Under the pieces are notes generated by a model. The model worked only from the letters and a program-made list of their open reading frames with translations, had not been told where the DNA came from and did not search any database. Position numbers and translations under genes: made by a program. Shown here one piece after another: positions 1-9,746 of a stretch of 64,000 bases of DNA. Source of the stretch: Trinickia acidisoli (GTDB taxonomy: Bacteria; Pseudomonadota; Gammaproteobacteria; Burkholderiales; Burkholderiaceae); contig NZ_JAFLRG010000001.1 in assembly GCF_017315725.1 (NCBI RefSeq), forward strand, positions 1,178,001 through 1,242,000, written 5' to 3'. How positions within the stretch are numbered: position 1 is the stretch's first letter; every line of letters starts with the position of its first letter.

Positions 1-849
1 ATCTTCGCAAATCATAACACTTGCCAATAAGGGAAGTGGATTGTTCTCCGGCGCCGTTTTCACGCATTGCCGCTGAGACGCGGCGCTTGACCGGGCGCCT
101 CGGCGTCGCGATTTGAGTGTGCCCAAACTGCGTACCCTCGGTGCAGTTCCCGAGGGTAGCGCGCAGTCCCAGTGTAGTTCAGAACCCGCAAAATTCGGGC
201 TATCGATTCAACAAATTCGGACGGATTTTCGCATTCACGGTCACATTTTGTGTGCTGATGACCGCATCAGGGCTACCAGTACCGGCGCCGTCATACGTTA
301 TGGCAAACATCTGTACCGGACGCTCTAGGCAAACCGGATGTTCACGCTGTGTCCCCAACGACGATTGGGTGGCTGTGAACGGCGTTAAACGGACAAGCCT
401 ACGTCTGCGCGTCGTCGGCAGCCGTGGTCGGAGTGAAGGGTGCATTACGCTTGTGTCGCCTGTGCGCTAGTCCGACAGTTGCCCGAGCACCTCAAGTTCC
501 AGCCGACGAACTACACCCAGGCGTCTTCAGTAGGTACTACGGGAAAATGCCGGCGGTGCGATGAAGCTTGTTCAGCATCCCGTTGCAGTCCTCGGGTTGA
601 CGCAGCTATACACGATGCTCATCGGTGGCCTTCGCTTGCCGCTTTGCCGCCGGCTTTCTGCGAGGGACGCTGTGCGATAGGCTGCTCTGCTGATGCGTTG
701 TCGGCGGGGCCGCTTGCGAACGGCATGCGAACGTGCCGAGACTGGGTCGCCAATCTTGAACGGGGTTGCGCGGCAGACTTTCCACAGTCACTGATGCGCC
801 GTTGTCAGGCTTTCGGCCCGTTTTTTGTTTCTGCTTAGCTTCTGGTTGC
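1..849. other. No supportable gene in the left edge
   Basis: Several overlapping open frames of 70-130 codons exist here on both strands. None has a recognisable domain, a good ribosome binding site or a plausible composition: they are rich in Cys/Arg/Ser, as shadow frames are. The stretch precedes a decayed catabolic cluster and may itself be degenerate sequence, but I cannot name a parent gene. Confidence 0.5.
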
Positions 850-1641
850 TCACTCAACCGTCGTCACCGCCAATTCAATCCCTGACTGCCTGATCGCGAT
901 AGCGGCGCCCGACGTCAAGCCACTATCGGTGATGACCAAATCAAACGACTCGAGCGTGGCAACCTTATACAGCCCCACGGTGCCGTATTTGGAACTCGAA
1001 GCCGCGAGCACCGAGCGCGACGCGGCCTCGATGGCCGCGAGCTTGACGTCGACTTTGGGCGCAGACGGCGTCGTAACATCGCGACGCAAATCCCACGAGC
1101 TCGCCGAAATGAATGCGATATCGAGCACGACGTGGCGCAGCGTTGCAGCCGCCAGATTGCCGACGCTCGAGAGATTCGCATGGTCGAGCTGGCCGCCGGT
1201 ATGGACCACATTGACGTGCGTCGCCCCGGCAAGTTCGCGGACGATTTCGAAGTCGTTGGTCACAACGGTCATATCGCTGAGCGCAACGATATACGGGACG
1301 ATCGACAGCATCGTCGTGCCGGCGTCCAGATAGATCGACATGCCGGCGCGCAGCGCGATCGCGTGCTTCTGCGGTTGCTCGACGACCGCCTTCAATTGGT
1401 GACTCGGCTCGCTGCTCAGATGGCTCGCGATGCGCACGCCGCTCGGCACGCTATAAACGAGGCCCGCCTCCTCGAGCACCGCCACGTCGCGCCGCACCGT
1501 CATGTGCGAGCACTTCAGCGACTCCATGAGTTGATGTACCGAGAGCACTTTGTCTCGGCGCAGCAGCCGCAACATGGCTTCGCGCCGCTGATCTGGAATC
1601 AGCGGCGAGTCCGATTCGTGAGGTTTGAGCTTGCTCGACAT
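850..1641 (-). CDS. DeoR-family transcriptional regulator
   Basis: A 263-residue cytoplasmic DNA-binding protein. Residues about 15-72 form the DeoR winged helix-turn-helix ('RREAMLRLLRRDKVLSVHQL', then 'MTVRRDVAVLEEAGLV'). The rest is the DeoR sugar-phosphate sensor fold ('YLDAGTTM' phosphate-binding loop, 'VVTNDFEIV', 'ADLVITD'-like end). The start at 1641 is preferred over an in-frame ATG 57 bases upstream because the protein then begins directly before the HTH at the usual family length. Its neighbours are fragments of a four-carbon acid-sugar pathway (transporter, oxidoreductase, kinase, aldolase), and DeoR proteins commonly repress such clusters. The regulator looks intact while its presumed targets are broken, so it is probably an orphan. 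The effector is unknown. Confidence 0.85.
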   Translation of the reverse strand: MSSKLKPHESDSPLIPDQRREAMLRLLRRDKVLSVHQLMESLKCSHMTVRRDVAVLEEAGLVYSVPSGVRIASHLSSEPSHQLKAVVEQPQKHAIALRAGMSIYLDAGTTMLSIVPYIVALSDMTVVTNDFEIVRELAGATHVNVVHTGGQLDHANLSSVGNLAAATLRHVVLDIAFISASSWDLRRDVTTPSAPKVDVKLAAIEAASRSVLAASSSKYGTVGLYKVATLESFDLVITDSGLTSGAAIAIRQSGIELAVTTVE

Positions 1642-1713
1642 GAGGTGGATTCTCTGGCGCGGGGCGGGCCCATCCACACACGCGTGGCAGGCCGGCACGA
1701 AAACGCCGCTATC

Positions 1714-2285
1714 TTAGCCGATGACCGGGCTGAGCAGCAGCACGCCTATCAGCCCGATCAGCGACTGCAACGACAGCATCAGCGTCCAACTGCGCGGCGT
1801 TTGCGCGAATTCGCCACTGCCTTTGACCGAATGCGCCATGCCGACGGTGCCGCTCAGCATCAGAGCGGGTGGGATCAACAGGCACACCACCGACAGCGGC
1901 AGCGATGTGGTCGATTCCGGCGCGTTGTCTGCGCGCGTGCCGCCGGGGCCCTTCGATAGGTCCGGCGCGGGACCGAAGAAGCGCTGCGACAGCCGGGTAA
2001 ACAGCGGCCCGCAGAGGATCGCGCTCGGGATTGCGATGACTAGGCCGTACAGCAGCGTGAGGCCGGTGTTCGCGTGATACGCGGCGACGGCAGCGCTCGG
2101 CGCCGGATGCGGCGGCAGCAGGCCGTGCGACACATACAGCCCGGCGGCGACCGGCAGGCCGATGAAGAGCCGGTGCCTGCCGGTGCGCCGCGCGATCGTG
2201 TAGACGAGCGGCGCCAGCATGATGAAGCTGACGTCGAACAGATGCGGCATGCCGACCAGCAGCGCGGCGGCGCAGATCGTCGAGC
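1714..2285 (-). pseudogene. GntP-family gluconate/acid-sugar permease, internal fragment
   Basis: The reading frame matches the middle of GntP/GntT proton symporters: 'PHLFDVSFIMLAPLVYTIAR', then 'GLYVSHGLLPPHPAPSAAV' and 'TGLTLLYGLVIAIPSAILCG'. The HGLLPPHP signature is diagnostic. The first roughly 110 residues of a usual 450-residue permease are missing, and the frame stops shortly after the middle, so only about 190 residues remain. At its 5' side it is joined directly to the tail of an unrelated oxidoreductase in another frame, which indicates a deletion. It cannot encode a working transporter. Confidence 0.8.
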
Positions 2286-2905
2286 GTCAGCGGCGCGCCG
2301 GCCGCGACGTCGCGCGCGAGTGTTGCGTGCGCGGCGAGATAGAGCGGCACGGCGTTCGCGGGTGCCTCGTTGCGGTCGAGCGGCACGGCTTGCACACCGC
2401 TCACGTCGTGATGGTGTCCGCCCATGCGCAGGACGGTGCCGGCGGCGAGCGCAGCATTCGTGCGTCCTGCCAGCACGACGCATTGCCGAGGGTTCGCGGC
2501 GCCGGATGGCCTGCCGTGCCAGACGGCGTCGAACAGCGTGATCGGGGTTTCGATGCCCATGAAGTGATACGGCAGGTACAGGCACGCGTAACGTCCGTTG
2601 CGGCTCACCACATGCCCCTTCTGTGCAAGCAGTGCCCAGGTCGGCGCGTCGTGCGTGCGGACGACGACGAACACGCCGCCGGCGAAGCTGGCTTCGTCCG
2701 GACGGCGCAGCATGTGGAACACCTCGATCACGCCGGCGCGCGACAACACGCCGCCGTCCTCGCGCATCGCATAGACGTCGGCGCGTTCGGTCGTGCGCGC
2801 GACCGGATAGTGCAGCAGTTCGACATCCGGCACGAGCCCGGTGTTGGTTGCGACGACGCTCATCTCGTAGTAGTCGGCGGTGGCCGAGGTCTTGCGCCCC
2901 CGTAG
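2286..2905 (-). pseudogene. SAF-domain NAD(P)-dependent oxidoreductase, C-terminal remnant
   Basis: The frame reads 'YYEMSVVATNTGLVPDVELL' and '...FAGGVFVVVRTHDAP...LYLPYHFMGIETP', followed by an SAF-like segment ('PLDRNEAPANAVPLYLAAHA...LARDVAAGAPLTLDDL'). This resembles the C-terminal half of homoserine-dehydrogenase-like oxidoreductases with a terminal SAF domain, which often lie in acid-sugar gene clusters. The Rossmann half is absent. At about 2905 the sequence switches abruptly to a kinase fragment on the opposite strand, and the last residues run into a permease fragment. Both ends are therefore lost. Confidence 0.65.
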
Positions 2906-3761
2906 CGCTTGGCGGCGCTCGACGCCGACGCAGTGGTGATCGCGCTGAAATCGCGCACCATCGATGCGGCCACGGCGATCGCGCAATCGCGGGCGGCGCT
3001 CGACTGGCTGCGCGCGCAGGGCTGCACGCAATTCTTCTTCAAGTACTGCTCGACGTTCGACTCGACCGACGCGGGCAACATCGGGCCGGTCGCCGAGGCG
3101 CTGCTCGATGCGCTCGCGGCCGACGCTCAGCCGGGCGCGGACTTCGCGATCGCCTGCCCCGCACTCCCGGAAAATCGTTGTACCGTGTATCGCGGCCATT
3201 TGTTCGTCGGCGACGCGTTGTTGAATGAGTCGGGCATGGAGAACCATCCGCTCACACCGATGCGCGACGCAAATCTCGTGCGCGTACTGCAGCGGCAGAC
3301 GCGAGCGGCATCCCGGCTTGCGGATCGATCCGCGTGCGCTGGCGCGCGGCGAGGCGATCGTCGAGCGGGCGCTCGTGTTCGTCGACGAACATTTGCATGG
3401 GCCGAATGCCGAGCCCGTGCTGATTTATGCGACGGCCACGCTGGACGACGTCAGGGCAGTGCAGGACGAACTCGGCGCAAGCGCCGGTGCGCTCGTCGAG
3501 GACGCGTTGGCGTCGATCGCGCGGCAGTTGAAGATGCGAGGCGTGCGCAAGTTCGTCGTTGCGGGCGGCGAGACCTCGGGCGCGGTGGTGCAGGCGCTCG
3601 ACGTGCGGATGTTGCAGATCGGACCGAGCATCGATCCTGGCGTGCCGATCACCGTGAGCGTGGGCGCGATGCAGCTCGTGCTCGCGCTCAAGTCGGGCAA
3701 CTTCGGTGCGGTCGATTTTTTTGAGAAGGCGCTTCGGTACGCGCAAGGGGAGCGTTCGTGA
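2906..3761 (+). pseudogene. DUF1537 four-carbon acid-sugar kinase (OtnK type), truncated and frameshifted
   Basis: The first frame (2909 to about 3300) contains 'DADAVVIALKSRTIDAATAI', 'FFKYCSTFDSTDAGNIGPV', 'GHLFVGDALLNESGMENHPL' and 'TPMRDANLVRVLQRQTR', as in OtnK-type acid-sugar kinases. The first roughly 40 residues (the ADDFTG start) are missing. After 'VLQRQTR' the frame is lost and coding resumes in another frame with 'LARGEAIVERALVFV' and the C-terminal nucleotide-binding part 'VRKFVVAGGETSGAVVQAL'. More than 100 internal residues are absent. The end overlaps the aldolase remnant by four bases (GTGA), as in an intact operon. Confidence 0.85.
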
Positions 3762-4415
3762 TTCAGACAGTCGATATTTCCGCCGACGAAGCGAAGCTGC
3801 GCGAGGAGATCTGCACGACCGGCGCGAGCTTGTATGCGCGCGGCTATACCGTCGGCACCGCCGGCAACATCAGCGCGCTGCGAGACCGGCTGGCTGATCA
3901 CGCCGACCGATGCTTGTCTGGGACAGCTCGATCCGGCCGACATCGCGAAGGTCGATTTCGACGGACGTCACATCTCGGGCGGGCGGCCGTCGAAGACGCT
4001 CGAACTGCATCGCGGGATCTATGCGCGGAATGTCGAGGCGCGCGGTATCGTGCATACGCATTCGACGTCGCTGGTCGCGCTGATACTGAGCGGGGTGTGG
4101 CGCGAGGATGATGTGCTGCCGCCGATCACGCCGTATTACGTGATGAAAGTGGGCCACGTCCCGCTGATTCGTTATCGCCGCCCGGGCGATCCCAGCGTGG
4201 CCGCGGAGATCGCGGCGTGCGCGGACACAGTGCGCGCGGTGCTGTTGGAACGGCTCGGGCCGGTTGTTTGGGAGCGCAGTGTGCGGCATGCGGCGTATGC
4301 GCTCGAGGAACTCGAGGAAACCGCGCGGTTGTGGCTGATGAGCACGCCGCGTCCGGCACCGCTGGATGATGCCGCAATCGAGGAACTGCGGCAGGCGTTC
4401 AATGCCCGATGGTGA
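3758..4415 (+). pseudogene. Class II aldolase/decarboxylase (OtnC type), frameshifted
   Basis: A GTG start at 3758 gives 'EEICTTGASLYARGYTVGTA' then 'GNISAL', after which the frame runs into nonsense at about 3880. Coding continues in the next frame with 'GWLITPTDACLGQL...HTHSTSLVALI...ITPYYVMKVGHVPLIRYRRP' to a stop at 4413-4415. The joined product is a full-length (about 215 residues) class II aldolase/adducin-fold protein of the 3-oxo-tetronate-4-phosphate decarboxylase type, with the metal-binding HTHST motif. A net two-base loss relative to the expected codons near 3877-3882 would explain the break. Taken alone this could be a sequencing error, but the neighbouring genes are also broken. 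Confidence 0.8.
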
Positions 4416-4542
4416 GATCGCGCGAAAGAGGGGCGGGCCTAGAAAGAGGCACGGCCTAGGCTGCTCCCGCATTGAGCGTCCGTAGGCGAGCGCCGGGGCA
4501 AGGACGCGGCGGCCCCTTTGCCCGCACGGCCGATGGGCAGTC

Positions 4543-4640
4543 TTAACGCTCGGCGCGCGATGCGTCCTCGGTGAGGCGCTTAACTTCGCGCCGGAGTCGG
4601 CGGTTTTCCGTGAAATCAGCTACTCGAGACATCGAGGCCC
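4543..4640 (-). pseudogene. Possible IS3-family OrfA scrap
   Basis: A short frame reads 'VADFTENRRLRREVKRLTED', close to the C-terminal leucine-zipper stretch of IS3-family OrfA transposase subunits (typically ENRRLRREVxxLTEERDIL). It then diverges and stops. There are no terminal inverted repeats, no OrfB and no target duplication in sight. It is only a hint that an insertion element once sat in this decayed interval. Confidence 0.3.
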
Positions 4641-4785
4641 AGCGCTTCCATATTCGTTTTATACGCCTGGAAAAATCCAGCGGCGCCACATTGTGTTGGC
4701 ATGGTGCTCGGATGAGGACGCTGTGCGATCGTCCAAGCACCTGCTGAGCCCCGTTGTGCCCGCGCGCGATCTGCTGCTGCGATCG

Positions 4786-4872
4786 CTCGGCTCCTTCAAA
4801 CTCGCCTACTTCTCGCGCTTCTTCAAACGGTTCACCGGCAACACGCCCAGCGCGCTCCGCAGACGAAGCTGA
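4786..4872 (+). pseudogene. AraC-family regulator, C-terminal relic
   Basis: The frame reads 'SLGSFKLAYFSRFFKRFTGN' and ends 'TPSALRRRS' with a TGA stop at 4870. This is the second helix-turn-helix and end of an AraC/XylS protein (usual form LGFSDLAYFSRFFKRFTGxTPSAYR). No upstream part of the gene is recognisable: the preceding codons decay into 'ARDLLLR'. The residual natural stop shows the original 3' end. Confidence 0.6.
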
Positions 4873-4994
4873 GCGCCGTGGCGCGGCGGCTTCTCCTTCA
4901 TATCTCCATCCACCGCCTTGCCACCGAGCAGGCGAAGGCCCGCGCTCGTTCGCGTTTTCCCCTAGCGATGCGAGCTTGCAAACGTCGCTCATGA

Positions 4995-5011
4995 CGTTAT
5001 AAATTATAACG
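4995..5011. promoter_or_regulatory. Palindromic operator, copy 1 (MFS-porin-chemoreceptor promoter)
   Basis: CGTTATA-AAT-TATAACG is a perfect inverted repeat 51 bases before the MFS start codon. Its core, GTTATA-N3-TATAAC, recurs at 9749-9763 and 17223-17237, in front of the other hydroxycinnamate genes. The size and symmetry suit a MarR-family dimer, and the only MarR gene in the region lies at 9122-9649. Confidence 0.7.
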
Positions 5012-5061
5012 AATATGAGAAATAACTATATCGCAGACGACAACAATCGGAGACATCGCTC

Positions 5062-6318
5062 ATGAACGTCCTTTCCCAGCATGACACCGCCTACGAGCGC
5101 AAGACGCTGATCTTGCTCGCGTTGGGCTTTGGCCTCGTCGGTCTCGATCGGTGGATCGTCGCGCCGCTGTTTCCACACATGATGCACGACCTCGGGCTCA
5201 ACTTTCAGCAGCTCGGCAGTCTCATCGGCATTCTTAGCGTGGCCTGGGGCGTGTGGGCAATCGTGATGGGTCCCGTGTCGGATCGCATCGGTCGCAAGAA
5301 GATCCTCGTCGCCACGATGATCGCGTTCTCGCTGCTCTCGAGCCTCTCGGGGCTAGCAGCCAGCTTCGCGAGCTTGATGCTGATTCGGGCCGTGATGGGC
5401 GTCGCGGAAGGGGCGTTCACCCCGGCGAGCGTCGCCGCCACGGGCGAAGCGTCGCTGCCTTCGCGGCGTGGCTTCAATCAAGGTTTGCAGCTCAGCATGT
5501 TCTCGCTGCTGGGCCTCGGTTTCGCGCCGATCATCGCCACGCAACTGCTGCGCGTCCTGCCCTCGTGGCACTGGGTCTTCATGATTTCCGCCGTGCCTGG
5601 GCTCATCGTCGCGACATTGATTGCCTTAATGCTGCGCGATCGTCCGAAAAGCGAACTGCCGCACCCCGATGCCGCGCATGGCAAGGCCAATTGGAGCGCG
5701 CTCTTTCGCAGCCGGAACGTCATGCTCGGGACGCTCGCCATCCTCTGTGCGATGGCCGGCATCTTCGTCGTCAGCGCCATGGTCCCGACTTATCTCGTAG
5801 AGGTGCTGCATCTGGACACGCAAAGCATGGGCTTCGTCGTGTCAGCCATCGGCTTCGGCGGCTTCATCGGCTCGTTCGGTATCGCAGGCGTATCCGATTT
5901 CATCGGGCGGCGCGCCGCGGCGGTCATCTCGTTCGTTTGCGCCGCTGTGCTGCTCTACGTGTTTTCTCGCACGGGCGCCAACCCCCAACTCTTGTTCGCA
6001 CTCCTGTTCGGTATCTCCGTGTTTGCGCTCGGTCTGCTCGGTCTCTTGAGCGGCCCGATCGCTACCGAGGCGGCGCCGCTCGGGCTCGTCGCGTCGTCGG
6101 TCGGATTCGTGTCGGGCACGGGTGAGATCTTCGGCGGCGGGCTCGCGCCGGTGATGGCGGGCTTCATCGCTCAGCACTTCGGGTTGTCCGCGACGCTCCA
6201 GTTCGCGCTGGCGGGGCTGGTGTGCGGTGCCGTCGTCGCGCTCTTTCTCGTGGAGACGGCGCCTCGCAAGCGAGCTGCGGCCGGCGAGCGTCTCGTGACT
6301 TCGCGCGATGCCGCTTGA
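5062..6318 (+). CDS. MFS transporter, probable aromatic acid uptake
   Basis: A 418-residue inner-membrane carrier with about twelve hydrophobic segments. The loop 2-3 signature is 'GPVSDRIGRKK' near residue 75 and its weaker repeat is 'GVSDFIGRRAA' after helix 8, typical of the major facilitator superfamily. It starts with ATG at 5062 after a GGAG-like site. It heads a run with a porin (79-base gap) and a methyl-accepting protein, and has copy 1 of the GTTATR-N3-TATAAC operator upstream. That operator is shared with feruloyl-CoA synthase and aldehyde dehydrogenase promoters, so I infer transport of hydroxycinnamates or related aromatic acids. The substrate is not readable from the sequence itself. 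Confidence 0.85.
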   Translation: MNVLSQHDTAYERKTLILLALGFGLVGLDRWIVAPLFPHMMHDLGLNFQQLGSLIGILSVAWGVWAIVMGPVSDRIGRKKILVATMIAFSLLSSLSGLAASFASLMLIRAVMGVAEGAFTPASVAATGEASLPSRRGFNQGLQLSMFSLLGLGFAPIIATQLLRVLPSWHWVFMISAVPGLIVATLIALMLRDRPKSELPHPDAAHGKANWSALFRSRNVMLGTLAILCAMAGIFVVSAMVPTYLVEVLHLDTQSMGFVVSAIGFGGFIGSFGIAGVSDFIGRRAAAVISFVCAAVLLYVFSRTGANPQLLFALLFGISVFALGLLGLLSGPIATEAAPLGLVASSVGFVSGTGEIFGGGLAPVMAGFIAQHFGLSATLQFALAGLVCGAVVALFLVETAPRKRAAAGERLVTSRDAA

Positions 6319-6397
6319 CGGTTTCAAACCGATTTCCAAACTGAACCCGCGGCAACGATCGCGGGGAAGACTTCCAGACCAGGCAAGGAGATATTTG

Positions 6398-7474
6398 ATG
6401 AAGCGTAAAGCAGTCTTCGCGGCGGCCGGTGCATTGTTCGCCTCGCACGCGTTCGCGCAGAGCAGCGTGACCCTGAGCGGTTTGATCGACGGTGGCGTGT
6501 CGTACATCAGCAATCAGGGCGGCAGCAGTGTCGTCAAGTTCGACGATGGCATCGAAGTGCCGAATCTGCTGAAGATCGACGGAAAAGAAAACTTGGGCGG
6601 CGGGCTTTCCGCGGTATTCGATTTGACGAGTCAGTTCGAACTCGGGTCGGGTTCGTTCATGCCGGGGCAGAGCTTGTTCGGGCGTAATGCCTACGTCGGA
6701 CTCGACAGCAGCAACTGGGGCCGTTTGACGCTCGGCAATCAGTACGACTTCATGGTCGATTCGTTGTTCTTCGGTTTTGACGACGCGGCGTTCTATGCCC
6801 AAGGCGTCTACGATTTTCGGAACGGGCCGTTCGCCGGCCTCGCGTTGCCGGGCAACCCGACCGGCGCGTTCGACTGGGACCGCATGGCCGGCGAACGCGT
6901 ACAGAACTCCGTGAAGTACGTGAGCCCGACGTTCAACGGTTTTTCCGCCGGGGTGCTGTACGGCTTCGGCAACGTAGCCGGCTCGATCGGCGCAGGCAAT
7001 GCGCAAAGCTTCGGGCTCAATTACGTCAACGGGCCGTTCGGCGCGAATGCGGCCTATACGTTGACGAAGACGGCCGTCGCCGGCGTGCAGGACAGCGTGC
7101 GGAACTGGGGCGTCGGCGCGCATTACCACTTCGGCCGTCTTGTCACGACGGCGCTGTTCACGACAGTGCGCAACGAGCTGAACGGCGCGGGCGTATGGCA
7201 GGCCGAAGTGGGCGCGGCCTACTCGTTCCATGGGCCGTGGCTTGTGAGCGGCGCCTATTCGTATATGAAAGGCAATCAGGTCGTCGACGACAACCATGCC
7301 CATCAGTTGACGACGGAGTTGCAATACAACTTCTCCAAGCGTACGAACGTGTATATCGCGGCCATCTATCAGCGGGCCAACGCAGGCGCCTATGCGCAAA
7401 TCAACGACGTCATGGTCGCCTCGAGCAGTCCGTCGCAGTTCATCGGGCGTATCGGGTTGCAGACGCGCTTTTGA
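6398..7474 (+). CDS. Burkholderia-type outer-membrane porin
   Basis: A 358-residue precursor. Residues 1-20 are a signal peptide ending AFA|Q, and the mature protein begins '[13 protein letters not shown]', the conserved first beta strand of betaproteobacterial 16-strand porins (Porin_4/Gram-neg porin). It ends in phenylalanine ('RIGLQTRF'), as needed for outer-membrane assembly. AAGGAG lies 8 bases before the ATG, which supports 6398 over longer frames. It sits between the MFS gene and a chemoreceptor and is probably transcribed with them, which suggests a dedicated outer-membrane entry route for the same aromatic substrate. Confidence 0.9.
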   Translation: MKRKAVFAAAGALFASHAFAQSSVTLSGLIDGGVSYISNQGGSSVVKFDDGIEVPNLLKIDGKENLGGGLSAVFDLTSQFELGSGSFMPGQSLFGRNAYVGLDSSNWGRLTLGNQYDFMVDSLFFGFDDAAFYAQGVYDFRNGPFAGLALPGNPTGAFDWDRMAGERVQNSVKYVSPTFNGFSAGVLYGFGNVAGSIGAGNAQSFGLNYVNGPFGANAAYTLTKTAVAGVQDSVRNWGVGAHYHFGRLVTTALFTTVRNELNGAGVWQAEVGAAYSFHGPWLVSGAYSYMKGNQVVDDNHAHQLTTELQYNFSKRTNVYIAAIYQRANAGAYAQINDVMVASSSPSQFIGRIGLQTRF

Positions 7475-7568
7475 ATGTGAGCGCACGCCATACCGCTTCG
7501 AGACGGCGCGGCGGCCGCGCGCCGCATTCTGCGCTCGGCACTCCTTTAGCCGCGATCACGAGGCATCC

Positions 7569-9101
7569 ATGACGATTGGTCTCGCATACGTCCTGCGTCC
7601 AGGCGTCGCGGTCATGCGGCGCCTGTCGCTCGGCAAGAAGCTCGCGTTGTTGCTGGTGCCGTGGGTGCCGAGCGTGGGCGTGCTCGCAGCGGCGCGCTAT
7701 GGCATGTTGTACTCGCCGCGGGTCGTCGGTGCGAGCGCGGCTTGCTCGCTCTACCTCGCGGCGTGTCTCTACGTGAGCGTTCGAGCATCGGTTCGTGCGC
7801 TTGCCGACACGGTCGATGCGGTGTGCCGCGGAGATCTGCAGCGGTTTGCGGCTGTAGTCGGCAACGACGAGCTGGCCGACGTCGGCCGCGGCATGGATGC
7901 CATGATGCGGCTGCTCTCGAATCTCGTATCAGGCATCCGCAGCGAAGCGGAACTCGTGGCGATGGCCGGCGACGGCATGTTGGCCAACGCCGAAGCGTTG
8001 GCTCATCGAACGGACGAGCAGGCCGCGAACTTGCGGCGTACCTCGGAGAACGTGAGCGCCCTAGTCGGCACTGTCGAGATCAACGCACGCGACGCACAGG
8101 TGGCCAGCGCGTTGACCGAGCAGGTGCGCGAGGCTGCCGACGGCGGTAAAGCCACCGTGGAGTCGGCCGTCCTGGCCATGCAAGGGCTCTCGCAACGCTC
8201 GGGAAGGATGACGGACATCATTGCGGTCATCGATGGCATTGCCTTTCAGACCAACATCCTTGCGCTGAACGCGGCCGTCGAGGCGGCGCGCGCCGGTGAG
8301 GCGGGGCGAGGCTTCGCGGTCGTGGCGGCCGAGGTGCGTACGCTTGCCCAGCGGTGCGCGAGCGCCGCTCACGAAGTGAAGCGATTGATAGAAGGTTCCG
8401 CTACCGAAGTGAGCGCGGCGATGAACTTGATTCGCGCGGCGGCCGACTCGCTCATCGCCGTCGATGCCGGCGTGCGCGAGATCACCGGCAAAGCGCACGT
8501 GATTTGCACGGCGAGCGCCTCGCAGCTCGACAGCTTGCGCGGTATCGGGCAATCGGTGCAGGGGCTCGATCGCATCACGCACAGCAACGCGCAGATGGTC
8601 GAGACATCGCTGCGCGCGGCCGATCGGTTGCGCCGGCAGTCGCGCCAGCTCTGCGGCGCGGTCATCGACATGCGATTGCGTCAGGGGTGTGCGGATGAGG
8701 CGCGTACGCTCGTCGAGCGTGCCGCGGGGCTGATCGAGCGCGAGGGCCTGGTGGCGGCGGCCGGGCACTTTCATCGGCGCGACGGTGGGTTCGTCGATCG
8801 CGACTTGTTCATCATCGTCCTGGACCGAGGCGGCGTGTTCCGCGCGTTCGGTGCCGATCCGGCCAAGGCCGGCAAGGCGGCCGTCGCGGCCCCAGGCGTG
8901 AATATCGAGGAATTGAACCGGCAAACGTTCGAGCGAGCCGATTGCGGCGGCGGATGGATCGAATTTCGCAGTCTTCATCCGTCCACGAAGATGCCGGTCG
9001 ACAAAATGGCTTACGTGCGCCCGGTCGGCGCGCAGCTTGTCGTCATGTGCAGCGTCAACAAGACGGATGGGCTGCAGGCCGCGGTTTCATCCGGGGTCTG
9101 A
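7569..9101 (+). CDS. Methyl-accepting chemotaxis protein with C-terminal Cache-like domain
   Basis: A 510-residue membrane receptor. Two hydrophobic segments (about 25-45 and 50-71) are separated by only a few residues, so there is no periplasmic sensor. A HAMP-like stretch follows, then the signalling hairpin with its conserved tip '[20 protein letters not shown]' around residues 222-245. Unusually, residues about 377-500 form a further domain ('[20 protein letters not shown]', '[14 protein letters not shown]', '[17 protein letters not shown]') that resembles a single Cache module placed after the signalling domain. It would then face the cytoplasm. The gene follows the porin by 94 bases and is probably in the same transcript, so it may sense an imported aromatic or its product. 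Confidence 0.85.
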   Translation: MTIGLAYVLRPGVAVMRRLSLGKKLALLLVPWVPSVGVLAAARYGMLYSPRVVGASAACSLYLAACLYVSVRASVRALADTVDAVCRGDLQRFAAVVGNDELADVGRGMDAMMRLLSNLVSGIRSEAELVAMAGDGMLANAEALAHRTDEQAANLRRTSENVSALVGTVEINARDAQVASALTEQVREAADGGKATVESAVLAMQGLSQRSGRMTDIIAVIDGIAFQTNILALNAAVEAARAGEAGRGFAVVAAEVRTLAQRCASAAHEVKRLIEGSATEVSAAMNLIRAAADSLIAVDAGVREITGKAHVICTASASQLDSLRGIGQSVQGLDRITHSNAQMVETSLRAADRLRRQSRQLCGAVIDMRLRQGCADEARTLVERAAGLIEREGLVAAAGHFHRRDGGFVDRDLFIIVLDRGGVFRAFGADPAKAGKAAVAAPGVNIEELNRQTFERADCGGGWIEFRSLHPSTKMPVDKMAYVRPVGAQLVVMCSVNKTDGLQAAVSSGV

Positions 9102-9121
9102 AGCGCGCTGCCCGGCACTCG

Positions 9122-9649
9122 TTACTCGACGAAAATCTTCCGCAACAAGGTTTTCAACTGCTCGCGCTCGGCCCGGCTGAGCTTCTCGAGCGCCGTGTCA
9201 TCCGCCACGGCCGCGGCTTTCAGCGCGCGGCCATACAGCCGTACGCCTTGCGTCGTCAGCTCGACATGCTGCACGCGTTTGTCTTCGGTGCTGCGCTGGC
9301 GCGTCAACAAGCCGCGCCCTTCGAGGCGATCGAGCAATGTCGCGAGATTCGGCGGCGCAACCGCGAGCGCGTCGGCGAGGGCGCGCTGATTGATGCCGGG
9401 GTTTCCTCTCAGGACCGACAGCACGGCGAACTCGGCTTGCCGAAGGTCGTGCTTGTCCATCTCCCTGTCGAACCAAGTCTGAATGATGAGATAGGCACGC
9501 CGGATGTTGTAGCCGACGAGCTCGAGCAATTCGGATTGATCCGTTTGCGCGCTCGCGTCGTCTTCGGAAGGGGGCAGCATCGAGGGCATGGGGAGACGGG
9601 AATGGTCGGAAAAGCGCATGAATAGCGCACGAAAAGACGGGCCGATCAT
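9122..9649 (-). CDS. MarR-family regulator, probable hydroxycinnamoyl-CoA sensor
   Basis: A 175-residue dimeric winged-helix protein. Residues about 85-140 hold 'NQRALADALAVAPPNLATLL' and 'DRLEGRGLLTRQRS...DKRVQHVELTTQG', the MarR recognition helix and wing. I chose the ATG at 9649 because GGGAGG lies nine bases upstream; other in-frame ATGs (9739, 9619, 9589, 9580) lack such a site. It is transcribed away from the crotonase/feruloyl-CoA synthase operon, and the shared intergenic region contains a copy of the GTTATR-N3-TATAAC palindrome. MarR proteins that respond to hydroxycinnamoyl-CoA (FerC, CouR, HcaR) occupy the same position in ferulate or coumarate clusters. Ligand identity is inferred from context. 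Confidence 0.85.
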   Translation of the reverse strand: MIGPSFRALFMRFSDHSRLPMPSMLPPSEDDASAQTDQSELLELVGYNIRRAYLIIQTWFDREMDKHDLRQAEFAVLSVLRGNPGINQRALADALAVAPPNLATLLDRLEGRGLLTRQRSTEDKRVQHVELTTQGVRLYGRALKAAAVADDTALEKLSRAEREQLKTLLRKIFVE

Positions 9650-9746
9650 AACATGCAGCCTCCCGCGTTTTGTGTTCTCTTGCGGTCTCGTGCAGTTCGA
9701 TACAAGCTTGATCCAACTGCATACAGGAGCGTTTGCCACATCATCT

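Noticed and set aside
113..838. Overlapping open frames of 71-132 codons at the left edge
   Set aside because: They have no family resemblance, no ribosome binding site and a Cys/Arg/Ser-rich composition like out-of-frame high-GC sequence.
1709..3247. A 512-codon open frame on the minus strand as one large gene
   Set aside because: Only its middle third resembles a protein (SAF-type oxidoreductase). The rest is shadow of the permease fragment and of the opposite-strand kinase, so it is read-through of two joined fragments.
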